A stretch of 64,000 nt of DNA from Actinomycetes bacterium (GCA_023428465.1 JAEYXM010000092.1:1-64000), one strand, 5' to 3'. Positions 45,621 through 56,362 are shown, counted from the first letter of the stretch. The notes: generated by a model from the sequence alone, not told the origin. A program made the numbers and translations.

Positions 45621-46678
45621 CCAGCCTGCTCACGCTTCCGCTCGAGATCCCGAGCCCGCCACAGGACCTGCAGGTCCTCGTCGAGCTCGGCGTCTTCAAG
45701 ATCCGCGCCTACTCGATGGCGATCATGCTCGGCATCGTCGCCGCGGTCTGGATCACGGCGCGGCGATGGGCCGCCCGCGGGGGCAACCCCGACACGGTGC
45801 TGGAGATCTCGTTCTGGGCGGTGCCGTTCGGCATCGCCGGAGGCCGGATCTACCACGTGATCTCGACGCCGGACCCGTACTTCGGGCCGAACGGCGACCT
45901 GTCGCAGGTCTTCCGCGTGTGGGAGGGCGGTCTGGGCATCTGGGGTGCGATCGCCCTGGGCGCGCTGGGCGCATGGATCGGCGCCCGGCGCGCGCGCGTG
46001 CGGCTCGTGACCTTCGCGGACGCGGCCGCTCCCGGGATACTCGTGGCGCAGGCGATCGGGCGTCTCGGCAACTGGTTCAACCAGGAGCTCTTCGGCAGCC
46101 CGACGACGCTCCCGTGGGGCCTGCGGATCGACCCCGACTCGCCGACGTTCCCGGGCGACACCCCGCCGGACACGCTCTTCCACCCCACGTTCCTGTACGA
46201 GCTGCTGTGGAACCTCGGTGCCGCGGTGCTGCTCGTGTGGCTGGACCGCCGTCGGCGGTGGGGCCATGGGCGGGTGTTCTGGGCGTACGTCGCGCTCTAC
46301 ACCGCGGGCCGGCTCTGGATCGAGCTGCTTCGGATCGACCCGGCCGAGACGGTCCTCGGCCTGCGCGTCAACGTGTGGACCTCGATCGTCGTCGGTCTCG
46401 GCGCGCTCGTGGCGTTCGTCATCGTGGGCCGGCGCCACCCCGTCCGGGAGACCAGTCCCGCGCTCCCGACGGCGAACGGAGCCGACGCGGTTGCGGACGA
46501 CGACGCCGAGGGCGCGAACGACGCCGACGACGTCGATGAGGCCGAGGCCGCGGCCGACCCGCCGGACGAGGCGTCGGACGACGCTGCCGACGACCGCGAG
46601 GACGACACCGCCGGGGGCGACACGCCGGGGGACTCCGCGGCCGACGGAGCCGACACGTCGACCACGAGCACGTCCTGA
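45617..46678 (+). CDS. lgt: Prolipoprotein diacylglyceryl transferase Lgt
   Basis: A 353-residue membrane enzyme that moves diacylglycerol from phosphatidylglycerol to the lipobox cysteine. About seven membrane helices; RAYSMAIMLGIV, GGRIYHV and the Lgt signature GRLGNWFNQELFG with the essential Arg/Asn are clear. The last ~75 residues are an Asp/Glu/Ala-rich tail absent from E. coli Lgt but common in actinobacteria. It is coupled to trpA (ATGA), as in many actinobacteria, although the pathways are unrelated. Confidence 0.96.
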   Translation: MTSLLTLPLEIPSPPQDLQVLVELGVFKIRAYSMAIMLGIVAAVWITARRWAARGGNPDTVLEISFWAVPFGIAGGRIYHVISTPDPYFGPNGDLSQVFRVWEGGLGIWGAIALGALGAWIGARRARVRLVTFADAAAPGILVAQAIGRLGNWFNQELFGSPTTLPWGLRIDPDSPTFPGDTPPDTLFHPTFLYELLWNLGAAVLLVWLDRRRRWGHGRVFWAYVALYTAGRLWIELLRIDPAETVLGLRVNVWTSIVVGLGALVAFVIVGRRHPVRETSPALPTANGADAVADDDAEGANDADDVDEAEAAADPPDEASDDAADDREDDTAGGDTPGDSAADGADTSTTSTS

Positions 46679-46689
46679 CGGCGAGACGC

Positions 46690-46710
46690 ACGTTCCGCCT
46701 GTTCGAACGT
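46690..46710. promoter_or_regulatory. Inverted repeat just upstream of the gltB promoter
   Basis: ACGTTC (46690-46695) and GAACGT (46705-46710) are perfect arms with a 9-base spacer; the right arm overlaps an 8-base palindrome GTTCGAAC (46701-46708). It ends 9 bases before the -35 hexamer, a typical activator or repressor position. No known nitrogen regulator site is claimed. Confidence 0.4.
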
Positions 46711-46719
46711 GGACGCTTC

Positions 46720-46749
46720 TTGGGCTGAGGGCGGGGGAAAAGGTATCGT
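46720..46749 (+). promoter_or_regulatory. Promoter of gltBD
   Basis: TTGGGC (46720-46725) and TATCGT (46744-46749) are spaced by 18 bases, giving a leader of about 70 bases before gltB. Confidence 0.6.
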
Positions 46750-46828
46750 CGGGCCACTTGGGCCGAGGGCGTCCCAGATCCCCAGATCACGTCATGCCGG
46801 CACTGCCGGCCCAGCGAGGACGGTGCCC

Positions 46829-49800
46829 ATGAGCCGGCCGCAGCACCCCGGACCGCCGGGTTCGGGCCTCTACGACCCCTCGGCGGAGCACGACGCCTGC
46901 GGCGTAGCGTTCGTCGCCACGCTCCGCGGCACGGCGGGCAGGGACATCGTGGACGCGGCGCTCACCGCGCTGGCCAACCTCGACCACCGCGGCGCGGTCG
47001 GCGCCGAGGCGGACAGCGGCGACGGCGCCGGGATCCTCACGCAGGTCCCGGACGCGTTCATCCGCGACGTCGTCGACGCGGACCTGCCCGCGCCCGGCCG
47101 CTACGCCATCGGCATGGTCTTCCTGCCGACGGACACGGACGCGCAGCACGACGCCGTCGTCGGCATCGAGAAGATCGTCGCCGACGAGGGCCTTGACCTG
47201 CTGGCCTGGCGTGACGTCCCCGTCACCCCCGAGATCGTCGGCCCGACGGCCCGCTCGACGATGCCGGTCTTCCGGCAGATCGTCGTCGCGGACCCGAGCC
47301 GCACCCTCAGCGGCATCGACCTGGAGCGGCGCGCGTTCCGCGTGCGCAAGCGCGTCGAGCACGAGGTCGGGGTGTACCTCGCCTCGCTGTCCTGCCGCAC
47401 GCTGTCCTACAAGGGCATGCTCACGACGTCGCAGCTCGAGCCGTTCTTCCCGGACCTGTCCGACCCGCGCTACGCGACCGAGCTGGCGCTCGTGCACTCC
47501 CGGTTCTCCACGAACACGTTCCCGTCGTGGCCGCTCGCCCAGCCGTTCCGGATGATCGCGCACAACGGTGAGATCAACACGGTCCGCGGCAACCGCAACT
47601 GGATGGCGGCGCGCCAGTCCGTCCTGGCGAGCGACGCCCTCGGCGACCTGGGCGCGCTCATGCCGGTCTGTACCGAGGGGAGCTCGGACTCGGCGAGCTT
47701 CGACGAGGTCCTCGAGCTCCTCCACCTCTCGGGGCGCAGCCTGCCCCACGCGGTGCTCATGATGGTCCCGGAGGCATGGGAGAACCACGAGGACCTCGAC
47801 CCGGACCTGCGCGCCTTCTACGCCTACCACGCGTGCCTCATGGAGCCGTGGGACGGCCCGGCGTCGCTCACCTTCACCGACGGCACGCTCATCGGCGCGG
47901 TGCTCGACCGCAACGGCCTGCGTCCCGGCCGGTACTGGATCACGGACGACGGTCTGGTCGTCCTCGCGAGCGAGGCGGGCGTCCTCGACATCGACCCGGC
48001 GCGCGTCGTCCGCAAGGGCCGCCTCGAGCCCGGACGCATGTTCCTGGTGGACACGGGCTCCGGCCGCGTCATCGACGACCAGGAGATCAAGGCCCAGCTC
48101 GCCGCCCAGCGGCCGTACGCGGCCTGGGTCGCCGAGCACTCCGTGCCGCTCACCTCGCTGCCGGAGCGCGAGCACGTCCAGCACACGCCGGCGTCGGTCC
48201 GCCGTCGCCAGCGCGCGTTCGGGTACACGGAGGAGGAGCTCAAGGTCCTCCTGACGCCGATGGCGCAGACCGGGTACGAGCCGCTCGGCGCCATGGGCAC
48301 CGACACGCCCGTCGCGGTCCTGTCGTCGCGTCCGCGGCTGCTCTTCGACTACTTCACGCAGATGTTCGCCCAGGTCACGAACCCGCCGCTGGACGCGATC
48401 CGCGAGGAACTCGTCACGAGCATCGGCGGCGCCATCGGCCCGGAGCCGAACCTGCTCTCCGACGTCCCGGAGCACGCGCGCAAGCTGATCCTGCCGTTCC
48501 CGGTCCTCGACAACGACCAGCTCGCGGCGATCATCCGCATCGACCGCGACCCGAAGTTCGAGGGCATCTTCCGCACGGAGATGGTGCGCGGGCTGTACCG
48601 GGTGGACGGCGGCCACGAGGCGCTCGAGGCCCGCATGCGGGAGATCTTCGACCAGGTCGACGCCGCGATCGAGGCGGGCGTCAGCTTCGTCGTCCTGTCC
48701 GACCGCGAGTCCGACGGCGAGCTCGCGCCGATCCCGTCGCTCCTGCTGCTCAGCGGCGTGCACCAGCACCTGGTGCGACGCAACACGCGTACCCGGGTCA
48801 GCCTGCTCGTCGAGGCCGGTGACGTCCGCGAGGTGCACCACGTCGCGCTGCACATCGGCTACGGCGCGGCAGCCGTGAACCCGTACCTCGCGATGGAGAG
48901 CGTCGAAGGCCTGGCCCGCGACGGCTCGCTCGGGGACGTCGCACCTGAGAAGGCGGTCGCCAACCTCATCAAGGCGCTCGGCAAGGGCGTCCTGAAGGTC
49001 ATGAGCAAGATGGGCATCTCGACGCTCGCGTCGTATCGCGGTGCCCAGACGTTCGAGGCCGTGGGCCTGTCCAGGGAGCTCGTGGGGCGGTACTTCACCG
49101 GGACCACGAGCCGCCTGGACGGCGTCGGGCTGGACGTCATCGCCGCCGAGACCGCGTCGCGGCACGCCGACGCCTACCCCAAGAGCGGCAACCCGCAGGC
49201 ACACCGCCGACTCAACGTCGGCGGCGAGTACAAGTGGCGCCGCGACGGCGAGGAGCACCTGTTCGACCCGGAGACGGTCTTCCGCCTGCAGCACTCGACC
49301 CGCACGCGCCAGCTCGACGTGTTCCGCCAGTACACGCGCCGCATCGACGACCAGGCGTCGCGCCTGATGACGATGCGCGGGCTCCTGACGTTCGCGGAGG
49401 GCGACCGGCCGCCCGTGCCTCTCGACGAGGTCGAGCCCGTCAGCGAGATCGTCAAGCGGTTCAGCACCGGCGCGATGTCGTACGGCTCGATCTCGGGGGA
49501 AGCGCACGAGACCCTCGCGATCGCGATGAACCGCCTGGGCGCCCGCTCCAACACGGGCGAGGGCGGCGAGGACCCGGAGCGCCTGTACGACCCGGCCCGC
49601 CGCAGCGCGATCAAGCAGGTCGCCTCGGGTCGGTTCGGTGTCACGAGTGAGTACCTCGTCAACGCGACGGACCTGCAGATCAAGATGGCGCAGGGCGCCA
49701 AGCCGGGCGAGGGCGGCCAGCTGCCCGGGCCCAAGGTGTACCCGTGGATCGCGCAGACGCGGCACTCCACGCCCGGCGTGGGCCTGATCTCCCCGCCGCC

Positions 49801-51385
49801 GCACCACGACATCTACTCGATCGAGGACATCGCCCAGCTCATCCACGACCTGAAGAACGCGAACCCGCAGGCGCGGGTCCACGTGAAGCTGGTCAGCGAG
49901 TTCGGCGTGGGCACGGTCGCGACGGGCGTCTCGAAGGCGCACGCCGACGTCGTGCTCATCTCCGGGCACGACGGCGGCACGGGCGCGAGCCCGCTGACGT
50001 CCCTCAAGCACGCGGGCACGCCGTGGGAGATCGGCCTGGCCGAGACCCAGCAGACGCTCGTCCTGAACGGCCTGCGCGACCGCATCGTCGTGCAGGTCGA
50101 CGGCCAGCTCAAGACCGGCCGGGACGTGGTCATCGCGGCCCTGCTGGGCGCCGAGGAGTTCGGCTTCGCCACCGCGCCCCTCGTCGTCTCGGGCTGCATC
50201 ATGATGCGCGTGTGTCACCTGGACACCTGTCCGGTCGGCGTCGCGACGCAGAACCCCGAGCTCCGGGCGCGCTTCAGCGGCAAGCCTGAGTTCGTGGAGA
50301 CCTTCTTCGAGTACATCGCCATCGAGGTGCGTGAGTACCTCGCGGCACTCGGCTTCCGGTCCGTCGCGGAGGCCGTCGGGCACGTCGAGGCGCTCGACAC
50401 GCGCGCGGTCATCGACCACTGGAAGGCGTCCGGGCTCGACCTCGGCCCGGTCCTCGCCCGTCCGGAGCCCGCGCCCGGGACGGCCTTGCGCCAGACGACG
50501 ACGCAGGACCACGGCCTGCACAAGGCGCTCGACAACACGCTGATCGAGCGGGCGGCCGAGGCGCTGGAGCACCGCACCCCGGTGCAGATCGCGCTCCCGG
50601 TGCGCAACGTGAACCGGACCGTCGGGACGATGCTCGGCTCCGAGGTGACCCGCCGGTACCGCTCCGAGGGCCTGCCCGACGGCACCATCGACGTGACGCT
50701 CACCGGGTCCGCCGGCCAGTCGCTCGGTGCCTTCCTGCCGCGGGGGATCACCCTGCGGCTGCTCGGTGACGCGAACGACTACGTCGGCAAGGGCCTGTCG
50801 GGTGGCCGGATCGTGGTCCGCCCCGACCCGGCGTCCGTCCTGTCCGGTGCACGCGACGTCATCGCGGGCAACGTCATCGGCTACGGCGCCACGTCCGGCG
50901 AGGTCTACCTGCGCGGGGTCGTCGGCGAGCGGTTCGGCGTGCGGAACTCGGGCGCGACGCTCGTCGTCGAGGGCGTGGGGGACCACGCCTGCGAGTACAT
51001 GACAGGCGGCACGGTGCTCATCCTCGGCCGGACCGGCCGGAACGTCGCCGCGGGGATGTCGGGCGGTCACGCGTACGTCCTCGACCTGCGACCCGAGGCC
51101 GTGAACCAGGCCGCGCTGCGGGCCGGGGAGATCGCGCTCGTGCCGCTGGACGCGGAGGGGGCGCAGACCGTTGAGCACCTGCTCCGCCGTCACCACGAGG
51201 AGACCGGTTCGCCGCGCGCGGCCGAGCTGCTCGCGGACCTGCCGGCCGCGCTCGAGCGCTTCACGCGTGTCGTGCCCACCGAGTACGAGCGGATGCTCGC
51301 CGCGATGTCCGCCGCCGAGGCCGAGGGCCTCGACCCCGCCGATCCCGGTGTGTGGGACAAGATCCTGGAGGTGTCCCGTGGCTGA
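46829..51385 (+). CDS. gltB: Glutamate synthase large (alpha) subunit
   Basis: A 1,518-residue NADPH-GOGAT large chain making two glutamates from glutamine and 2-oxoglutarate. A short propeptide (residues 1-23) precedes Cys24 in EHDACGVAF, the N-terminal nucleophile of the glutaminase domain. The central and FMN domains follow, with the 3Fe-4S cysteines in [12 protein letters not shown] and substrate loops [10 protein letters not shown] / [10 protein letters not shown]. The C-terminal beta-helix ([23 protein letters not shown]) is complete. The ATG has GCGAGGA 8 bases before it. The stop overlaps gltD by 8 bases. Confidence 0.97.
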   Translation: MSRPQHPGPPGSGLYDPSAEHDACGVAFVATLRGTAGRDIVDAALTALANLDHRGAVGAEADSGDGAGILTQVPDAFIRDVVDADLPAPGRYAIGMVFLPTDTDAQHDAVVGIEKIVADEGLDLLAWRDVPVTPEIVGPTARSTMPVFRQIVVADPSRTLSGIDLERRAFRVRKRVEHEVGVYLASLSCRTLSYKGMLTTSQLEPFFPDLSDPRYATELALVHSRFSTNTFPSWPLAQPFRMIAHNGEINTVRGNRNWMAARQSVLASDALGDLGALMPVCTEGSSDSASFDEVLELLHLSGRSLPHAVLMMVPEAWENHEDLDPDLRAFYAYHACLMEPWDGPASLTFTDGTLIGAVLDRNGLRPGRYWITDDGLVVLASEAGVLDIDPARVVRKGRLEPGRMFLVDTGSGRVIDDQEIKAQLAAQRPYAAWVAEHSVPLTSLPEREHVQHTPASVRRRQRAFGYTEEELKVLLTPMAQTGYEPLGAMGTDTPVAVLSSRPRLLFDYFTQMFAQVTNPPLDAIREELVTSIGGAIGPEPNLLSDVPEHARKLILPFPVLDNDQLAAIIRIDRDPKFEGIFRTEMVRGLYRVDGGHEALEARMREIFDQVDAAIEAGVSFVVLSDRESDGELAPIPSLLLLSGVHQHLVRRNTRTRVSLLVEAGDVREVHHVALHIGYGAAAVNPYLAMESVEGLARDGSLGDVAPEKAVANLIKALGKGVLKVMSKMGISTLASYRGAQTFEAVGLSRELVGRYFTGTTSRLDGVGLDVIAAETASRHADAYPKSGNPQAHRRLNVGGEYKWRRDGEEHLFDPETVFRLQHSTRTRQLDVFRQYTRRIDDQASRLMTMRGLLTFAEGDRPPVPLDEVEPVSEIVKRFSTGAMSYGSISGEAHETLAIAMNRLGARSNTGEGGEDPERLYDPARRSAIKQVASGRFGVTSEYLVNATDLQIKMAQGAKPGEGGQLPGPKVYPWIAQTRHSTPGVGLISPPPHHDIYSIEDIAQLIHDLKNANPQARVHVKLVSEFGVGTVATGVSKAHADVVLISGHDGGTGASPLTSLKHAGTPWEIGLAETQQTLVLNGLRDRIVVQVDGQLKTGRDVVIAALLGAEEFGFATAPLVVSGCIMMRVCHLDTCPVGVATQNPELRARFSGKPEFVETFFEYIAIEVREYLAALGFRSVAEAVGHVEALDTRAVIDHWKASGLDLGPVLARPEPAPGTALRQTTTQDHGLHKALDNTLIERAAEALEHRTPVQIALPVRNVNRTVGTMLGSEVTRRYRSEGLPDGTIDVTLTGSAGQSLGAFLPRGITLRLLGDANDYVGKGLSGGRIVVRPDPASVLSGARDVIAGNVIGYGATSGEVYLRGVVGERFGVRNSGATLVVEGVGDHACEYMTGGTVLILGRTGRNVAAGMSGGHAYVLDLRPEAVNQAALRAGEIALVPLDAEGAQTVEHLLRRHHEETGSPRAAELLADLPAALERFTRVVPTEYERMLAAMSAAEAEGLDPADPGVWDKILEVSRG

Positions 51386-52841
51386 CCCACGCGGCTTCCT
51401 GAAGGTCCGGGAGCGGGAGGTCCCGCCGACCCGACCCGTTCCCGTGCGTCTCATGGACTACCAGGAGGTGCTCGAGCAGCGGTCCGCCGAGGAGCGCGGC
51501 GCCGTCCTGCACCGCCAGGCCGGCCGCTGCATGGACTGCGGCATCCCGTTCTGCCACTCGGGCTGCCCTCTCGGCAACCTGATCCCGGAGTGGAACGACC
51601 TGGTCTGGAAGGGCCAGTGGGCCGAGGCGAGCGATCGTCTGCACGCGACGAACAACTTCCCCGAGGTCACGGGCCGCATCTGCCCCGCGCCCTGCGAGTC
51701 GTCCTGCGTCCTGGGCATCAACCAGCCGCCGGTCACGATCAAGCAGGTCGAGATGACGATCGCGGACACCGCTTTCGAGGACGACCTGGTGACCCCGCAG
51801 CTGCCGTACTTCCTCACGGGGCACACGGTCGCCGTCGTCGGCTCGGGGCCCGCCGGCCTCGCGGCGGCCCAGCAGCTGACGCGTGCCGGTCACACGGTGG
51901 CGGTCTTCGAGCGGGACGACCGCATCGGCGGCCTCATGCGCTACGGCGTGCCGGACTTCAAGCTGAGCAAGCACCTCCTCGACCGGCGGGTCAAGCAGAT
52001 GGAGGCCGAGGGCACGCGGTTCCGACCGGGTGTCGAGATCGGTGTCGACATCACCTGGAAGGAGTTGCGCGCCCGGTACGACGCCGTCGTGATCGCGACG
52101 GGCGCACGCGTCCCGCGTCGCATCGACGTGCCGGGCTCCGACCTGCCCGGCGTCCACCTGGCCATGGACTTCCTGCGCCAGTCGAACAAGGTCGTGGCGG
52201 GCGACGAGGTGCCGGACCAGATCGTCGCGACGGGCAAGCACGTCGTCGTCCTCGGTGGCGGCGACACCGGCTCGGACTGCATCGGGACCTCGCTGCGCCA
52301 GGGAGCGCTGTCCGTGACGTCGCTGGACATCATGGAGCGGCCCCCGGACGAGCGTCCCGCCAACCAGCCGTGGCCGGTCGACCCGATGGTCTTCAAGGTG
52401 TCGACCTCCCACCAGGAGGGCGGCACGCGCGAGTACCAGGCGGCCACCGTGAGCTTCATCGGCGAGGACCGCGTGCGCGGCCTGCGGGTGGCCTCGACCG
52501 AGCTGACGCCCGAGGGTCGGCGCGTGCCCGTGGGGGAGACGCGTGACCTACCGGCGGACCTCGTGGTCCTTGCCATGGGCTTCACCGGGCCGGAGACCGA
52601 CACGCTGCAGGCGCAGACCGGCGCCGACGTGACGGGTCGAGGGCTCATCGCGCGGGGTGACGACTTCCAGGCGTCGCTCCCGGGCGTGTTCGTCGCGGGG
52701 GACGCGGGCCGCGGCCAGTCCCTCGTGGTCTGGGCGATCGCGGAGGGCCGTGCGGCCGCCGCGGGCGTCGACGCCTACCTTCGGGGCTCGACCGAGCTCC
52801 CGGCGCCGGTGACCCCGGCGACGAGGTCCATGCGGCCCTGA
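51378..52841 (+). CDS. gltD: Glutamate synthase small (beta) subunit
   Basis: A 487-residue FAD/NADPH subunit that feeds electrons to GltB. N-terminal cysteines for two 4Fe-4S clusters lie in [19 protein letters not shown] and [10 protein letters not shown]. The FAD Rossmann motif is [12 protein letters not shown] and the NADPH motif [12 protein letters not shown]. It ends with the FAD-binding [18 protein letters not shown]. The GTG start lies inside the end of gltB, giving coupled synthesis. Confidence 0.97.
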   Translation: MADPRGFLKVREREVPPTRPVPVRLMDYQEVLEQRSAEERGAVLHRQAGRCMDCGIPFCHSGCPLGNLIPEWNDLVWKGQWAEASDRLHATNNFPEVTGRICPAPCESSCVLGINQPPVTIKQVEMTIADTAFEDDLVTPQLPYFLTGHTVAVVGSGPAGLAAAQQLTRAGHTVAVFERDDRIGGLMRYGVPDFKLSKHLLDRRVKQMEAEGTRFRPGVEIGVDITWKELRARYDAVVIATGARVPRRIDVPGSDLPGVHLAMDFLRQSNKVVAGDEVPDQIVATGKHVVVLGGGDTGSDCIGTSLRQGALSVTSLDIMERPPDERPANQPWPVDPMVFKVSTSHQEGGTREYQAATVSFIGEDRVRGLRVASTELTPEGRRVPVGETRDLPADLVVLAMGFTGPETDTLQAQTGADVTGRGLIARGDDFQASLPGVFVAGDAGRGQSLVVWAIAEGRAAAAGVDAYLRGSTELPAPVTPATRSMRP

Positions 52842-52856
52842 CCGGACCGAACTGCG

Positions 52857-52880
52857 CGCGGGCTGCCGGCGGCCCCCGCG
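52857..52880. terminator. Possible hairpin after gltD
   Basis: CGCGGG (52857-52862) pairs with CCCGCG (52875-52880), with a GCC/GGC extension inside and a 3-base loop. It lies 15 bases after the gltD stop and before the pyk promoter. No T tract follows. Confidence 0.4.
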
Positions 52881-52955
52881 TGACCATGCCCGCCGGCAAA
52901 CATCCCAGGACTTCGGGACCACCCCGTCCCGCCGTCCACGACTTAGGCTGGAGCC

Positions 52956-54377
52956 ATGCGTAGAGCCAAGATTGTGTGCACCACCGGGCCCGCGACCGAG
53001 ACGCCGGAGCAGATCCAGGCCCTCGTCGACGCGGGGATGGACGTGGCGCGGATCAACCGTAGCCACGGCGCGCCCGAGGAGCACGAGGCGATCATCCGCC
53101 ACGTGCGCGCGGCAGCGAAGGCGTCCGGCCGGGCCGTCGCCGTGCTGGTCGACCTCCAGGGCCCCAAGATCCGCCTCGGCAAGTTCAAGGAGGGGAAGGT
53201 CGAGCTCGAAGAGGGCGACACCTTCGTCATCACCACCGAGGACGTGCCCGGCACCAAGGAGATGGCCTCCACCACCTACAAGGGCCTGCCGGGCGATGCC
53301 CGCCCCGGTGACCGGATCCTCATCGACGACGGTCGCGTCGGCGTCCGGATCGTCTCCGTCGACGGCCCGCGGGTCACGACGCGGGTCGAGATTGCGGGCC
53401 CGGTCTCGAACAACAAGGGCCTGAACCTGCCCGGCGTCGCGGTGAGCGTCCCGGCGATGTCGGAGAAGGACATCGAGGACCTGCGCTGGGCGCTGCGTCT
53501 CAAGGCGGACTTCATCGCGCTGTCGTTCGTCCGCAACGCGGCCGACTACGACGACGTCAAGAAGATCATGGACGAGGAGGGCCGTACGGTCCCCGTCATC
53601 GCCAAGATCGAGAAGCCGCAGGCCGTCGACAACCTGGTCGAGATCATCGACGCGTTCGACGGCATCATGGTCGCCCGCGGTGACCTCGGCGTGGAGCTCC
53701 CGCTCGAGCAGGTGCCGATCGTCCAGAAGCGCGCCATCGAGCTCGCCCGCCGGTCGGCGAAGCCCGTCATCGTGGCGACGCAGGTCCTCGAGTCGATGAT
53801 CTCCGCCCCGCGTCCGACGCGCGCCGAGGCCTCGGACTGCGCGAACGCGGTGCTCGACGGCGCCGATGCGGTCATGCTCTCGGGCGAGACCAGCGTGGGC
53901 GAGTACCCGATCGAGGCCGTCCGCACCATGGCGCGCATCATCGAGAACACCGAGCAGCACGGTCGCGACCGCATCGCGCCGCTCGGCTGGGCGCCCAAGA
54001 CGCGCGGTGGCGCCATCACGCACGCGGCCGCCGACGTCGGCGAGACCCTCGGCGTGAAGTACCTGGTCACGTTCACGCAGTCCGGTGACTCGGCGCGGCG
54101 CATGTCCCGGCTGCGTTCGCCGATCCCGCTGCTCGCGTTCACCCCGCTGCCGAACGTGCGCAACACGCTCGCGCTCAGTTGGGGCGTGCAGACCTACGAG
54201 GTCCCGATGGTCGCCCACACGGACGCCATGGTCCTCCAGGTCGAGCTGACGCTCCGGGCCCAGGGCCTCGCGGAGGACGGCGACCTCGTCGTCATCGTGT
54301 TCGGTGCGCCGGTCGGCGTCCCGGGTACGACGAACTCTCTGGTCGTGCACCGGATCGGTGCGGCCGTCCAGGCCTGA
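52956..54377 (+). CDS. pyk: Pyruvate kinase
   Basis: A 473-residue glycolytic kinase making pyruvate and ATP from PEP and ADP. It begins RRAKIVCTTGPATETPEQI; VDLQGPKIRLG, SEKDIEDLRWAL, the catalytic IAKIEKPQAVDNL (Lys) and MVARGDLGVELP are all present. The C-terminal allosteric domain is complete and ends VVIVFGAPVGVPGTTNSL. TAGGCT (52944-52949) ends 6 bases before the ATG; the intervening GGAGCC is too close to serve as a normal ribosome site, so the mRNA is likely leaderless. A strong terminator follows. Confidence 0.97.
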   Translation: MRRAKIVCTTGPATETPEQIQALVDAGMDVARINRSHGAPEEHEAIIRHVRAAAKASGRAVAVLVDLQGPKIRLGKFKEGKVELEEGDTFVITTEDVPGTKEMASTTYKGLPGDARPGDRILIDDGRVGVRIVSVDGPRVTTRVEIAGPVSNNKGLNLPGVAVSVPAMSEKDIEDLRWALRLKADFIALSFVRNAADYDDVKKIMDEEGRTVPVIAKIEKPQAVDNLVEIIDAFDGIMVARGDLGVELPLEQVPIVQKRAIELARRSAKPVIVATQVLESMISAPRPTRAEASDCANAVLDGADAVMLSGETSVGEYPIEAVRTMARIIENTEQHGRDRIAPLGWAPKTRGGAITHAAADVGETLGVKYLVTFTQSGDSARRMSRLRSPIPLLAFTPLPNVRNTLALSWGVQTYEVPMVAHTDAMVLQVELTLRAQGLAEDGDLVVIVFGAPVGVPGTTNSLVVHRIGAAVQA

Positions 54378-54392
54378 TCCCACGCAGACGTA

Positions 54393-54426
54393 CGAAGGGC
54401 CCCCGGCGCTTGCCGGGGGCCCTTCG
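54393..54426. terminator. Strong hairpin terminator after pyk
   Basis: A perfect 15-bp stem (54393-54407 with 54412-54426) closes a GCTT tetraloop, 15 bases after the pyk stop. The convergent 79-residue membrane protein gene ends 36 bases beyond, so it may stop transcription from both sides. The T tract is minimal. Confidence 0.9.
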
Positions 54427-54462
54427 TCCGTGTCGTAGCGGTCCGTGCGGGGAGGGTGCGCT

Positions 54463-54702
54463 TCAGCGCTCCCGGTGTCCGGTCGCCAGCGGGAGGACGA
54501 ACGCGAGCCCGCTCACCCCCAGGCCGGCTGCGAAAACCCAGCCGTTGTCGTTCGCGAACGACGCTCCCATGAGGGCGAAGCCCGCGAAGAGCAAGGCCAT
54601 GAGCCCGAGCCACGCGAGGGGACGGGCGACGCCCTCGGGCGCCGGCTGGGTCGCGGTCCGGTCCGCGACGTGGGTCGGGGGCGCCATCAGCTCATCCGGC
54701 AT
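54463..54702 (-). CDS. Small two-helix membrane protein of unknown function
   Basis: A 79-residue protein with a polar N-terminus (~27 residues) and two membrane helices (LGLMALLFAGFALMGASF and WVFAAGLGVSGLAFVLPLA), ending in a basic GHRER. I do not recognise it. GAGGAG lies 7 bases before the ATG. The start lies inside the end of the 48-residue ORF upstream, suggesting translational coupling. It converges on pyk. Confidence 0.6.
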   Translation of the reverse strand: MPDELMAPPTHVADRTATQPAPEGVARPLAWLGLMALLFAGFALMGASFANDNGWVFAAGLGVSGLAFVLPLATGHRER

Positions 54703-54838
54703 CGAACCGCTCCTCGCCCTCGCGGTCCGGGTCGTCGGCCTCGGGCCGGACGGTGGGCTGCGGCGGGCCCTGCGGCGCGTCGCCGCCGTCGACGGGCCGG
54801 TCGTCGTCGTCCTGCGGAGTCTGCGTCTGCTCCGTCAC
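54692..54838 (-). CDS. Possible 48-residue acidic protein
   Basis: A GTG-initiated frame with GGAGGAGG ending 5 bases before it (54844-54851, minus strand). The protein is polar and acidic (TEQTQTPQDDDDRPVDGG at the start; DDPDREGEERFDAG at the end) with no membrane segment and is surely disordered. Its stop overlaps the start of the 79-residue gene by 11 bases, which favours a real coupled pair. No family is recognised, and short length limits certainty. Confidence 0.5.
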   Translation of the reverse strand: MTEQTQTPQDDDDRPVDGGDAPQGPPQPTVRPEADDPDREGEERFDAG

Positions 54839-55000
54839 GGGGACCTCCTCCAGGCGTGGCCGCGGGCGCGGCCCGGACCTCGATCGTCTCCCCGGGCGTC
54901 ACGGGGCGCCACCGGAGGAGCGGCGGGGCGTCTGCCGGGCGGGCCGTGAACCCGGGTCGCGAACCTCGGCCGCATGCCGCATGCCGCAGGGCGCACGCCG

Positions 55001-56362
55001 TCAGGCCTGTGCGGCGGCGGGCTCCTCGATCACGGAGATGAGCCCCGTGTACATGCCCATGAAGCACGAGTACCGCAGGACGCCGGGCTCGTCGGGGGTG
55101 AAGGTGACGACGTTCATCCCGGGCTTGAGGACGACGTCGATCCCGATGTCCGCCGACTGGATCGTCGCCGCGCAGGTCAGGTCCTTCGACTCGATCTCCC
55201 AGCGGACCTCGCGGCCGGCGTACACGACGGCATTGGCAGGCTCGTAGCCGTCGGCCACCTGCGTGGTCCGCAGGACCTGGACGTCGCCCTCGAGCGTCAC
55301 GTTGTCGCTGAGCTCGGTCGCGGCCGCGCCCGGCGGCAGGAAGATCGCCGGCGTCAGGACGTGCAGGGCGCCGTTGACGTTGACGAGCGCGAACGCCACG
55401 ACGGCGACGCCGGCGAGGCGGAAGAAGCGCTGGGAGGCTGCCCCGCGGACGACGGCCGTGAGCCCGCCCAGGCTGAGCAGCCCGGGGGCGGTCCCGAGCG
55501 CGAAGACGGCCATGATGGTCCCCGCCTGCACGGGCGACCCCGTGGACAGGGCGAGCACCTGGACGGCCTGCGTGAAGCCACAGGGCAGGAAGAACGTCCC
55601 CGCGCCGAGGAGCGCGGTGGACCGGTCCGAGTAGGTGCGCCCGACCTCGTCGAGGCGCAGGGCCGAGGCGAGGCCCGACGGCAGGGCGAGCCCGGCGCCG
55701 GCGAGGCGCGGGGACACGGCGGTCAGGCGCAGCCCCACGATGCCCATCACGACGGAGACCACGATCATGAGGATGGCGACGACGCGCGGGCTGAGCGTGA
55801 CGGCGGACCCGAGGGCGCCGGCGGCGGCGCCGAGCACCGCGAACCCGACGAGGCGCCCGATGCCGAAGGCGAGGTGCGGCCGGAGCCTGAGGCGCGCGGT
55901 GAGATCCGGGTGCTGGGCGGCGAAGGTCGCCGACGCCGCGAGCACGAGGCCTCCGACGAGGGCCATGCACGTGGACAGGCCGGCGGCGAGCCCGAGGAGG
56001 AGGACGACGACGAGCCCCCCGGTGCTCCCGGTCGCGGCAGCGGTGAGGTCGGCCAGGCCGAGCGCGGAGGCGAGGACTGCGAGGACCACGACGCCGACGA
56101 CGCCGATCGCCACGTCCCGCCAGACGCGTCGATCCCGGGTCAGCCAGGGCCGGTCCGCCGTTCCGACGTCGTACCCCGCGGCGCGCACCGCCGCAGCGAG
56201 GTCACTGCGGCGCAGAGGCCCGTCGCTGTGGACCACGGCGAGGGCCCGGGAGCTCGATGCGGTCGCCGAGCGCACGCCTTCGACCGCGGCCAGGGAGCGC
56301 GACACGCGCCGCTCGCAGGCGCGGCACGTCATGCCCGTGATGGGCAGCTCGATCGTCGCCAT
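55001..56362 (-). CDS. HMA + TauE/SafE (UreH/DsbD-like) + cupredoxin-like fusion, probable copper-handling membrane protein
   Basis: A 453-residue protein with three modules. Residues 1-68 are a heavy-metal-associated domain with GMTCRACERRV, the CxxC copper site. Residues ~80-345 are a membrane domain with about seven helices of the sulfite-exporter/UreH-DsbD type, with lone cysteines in AAGLSTCMALVGG and TFFLPCGFTQAVQ. The C-terminal ~100 residues are a cupredoxin-like domain (TFTPDEPGVLRYSCFMGMYTG, with Cys and Met as possible copper ligands) facing outside. It may move copper to extracytoplasmic cuproenzymes such as cytochrome oxidase; this is inference from modules. GGGAG lies 7 bases before the ATG. 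Confidence 0.82.
   Translation of the reverse strand: MATIELPITGMTCRACERRVSRSLAAVEGVRSATASSSRALAVVHSDGPLRRSDLAAAVRAAGYDVGTADRPWLTRDRRVWRDVAIGVVGVVVLAVLASALGLADLTAAATGSTGGLVVVLLLGLAAGLSTCMALVGGLVLAASATFAAQHPDLTARLRLRPHLAFGIGRLVGFAVLGAAAGALGSAVTLSPRVVAILMIVVSVVMGIVGLRLTAVSPRLAGAGLALPSGLASALRLDEVGRTYSDRSTALLGAGTFFLPCGFTQAVQVLALSTGSPVQAGTIMAVFALGTAPGLLSLGGLTAVVRGAASQRFFRLAGVAVVAFALVNVNGALHVLTPAIFLPPGAAATELSDNVTLEGDVQVLRTTQVADGYEPANAVVYAGREVRWEIESKDLTCAATIQSADIGIDVVLKPGMNVVTFTPDEPGVLRYSCFMGMYTGLISVIEEPAAAQA

Noticed and set aside
46787..51454. A 1,555-codon open frame on the minus strand opposite gltB
   Set aside because: It is a high-GC antisense shadow: its protein is Arg/Gly/Val/His-rich with no domain logic, while the plus strand encodes complete GltB with all catalytic motifs.
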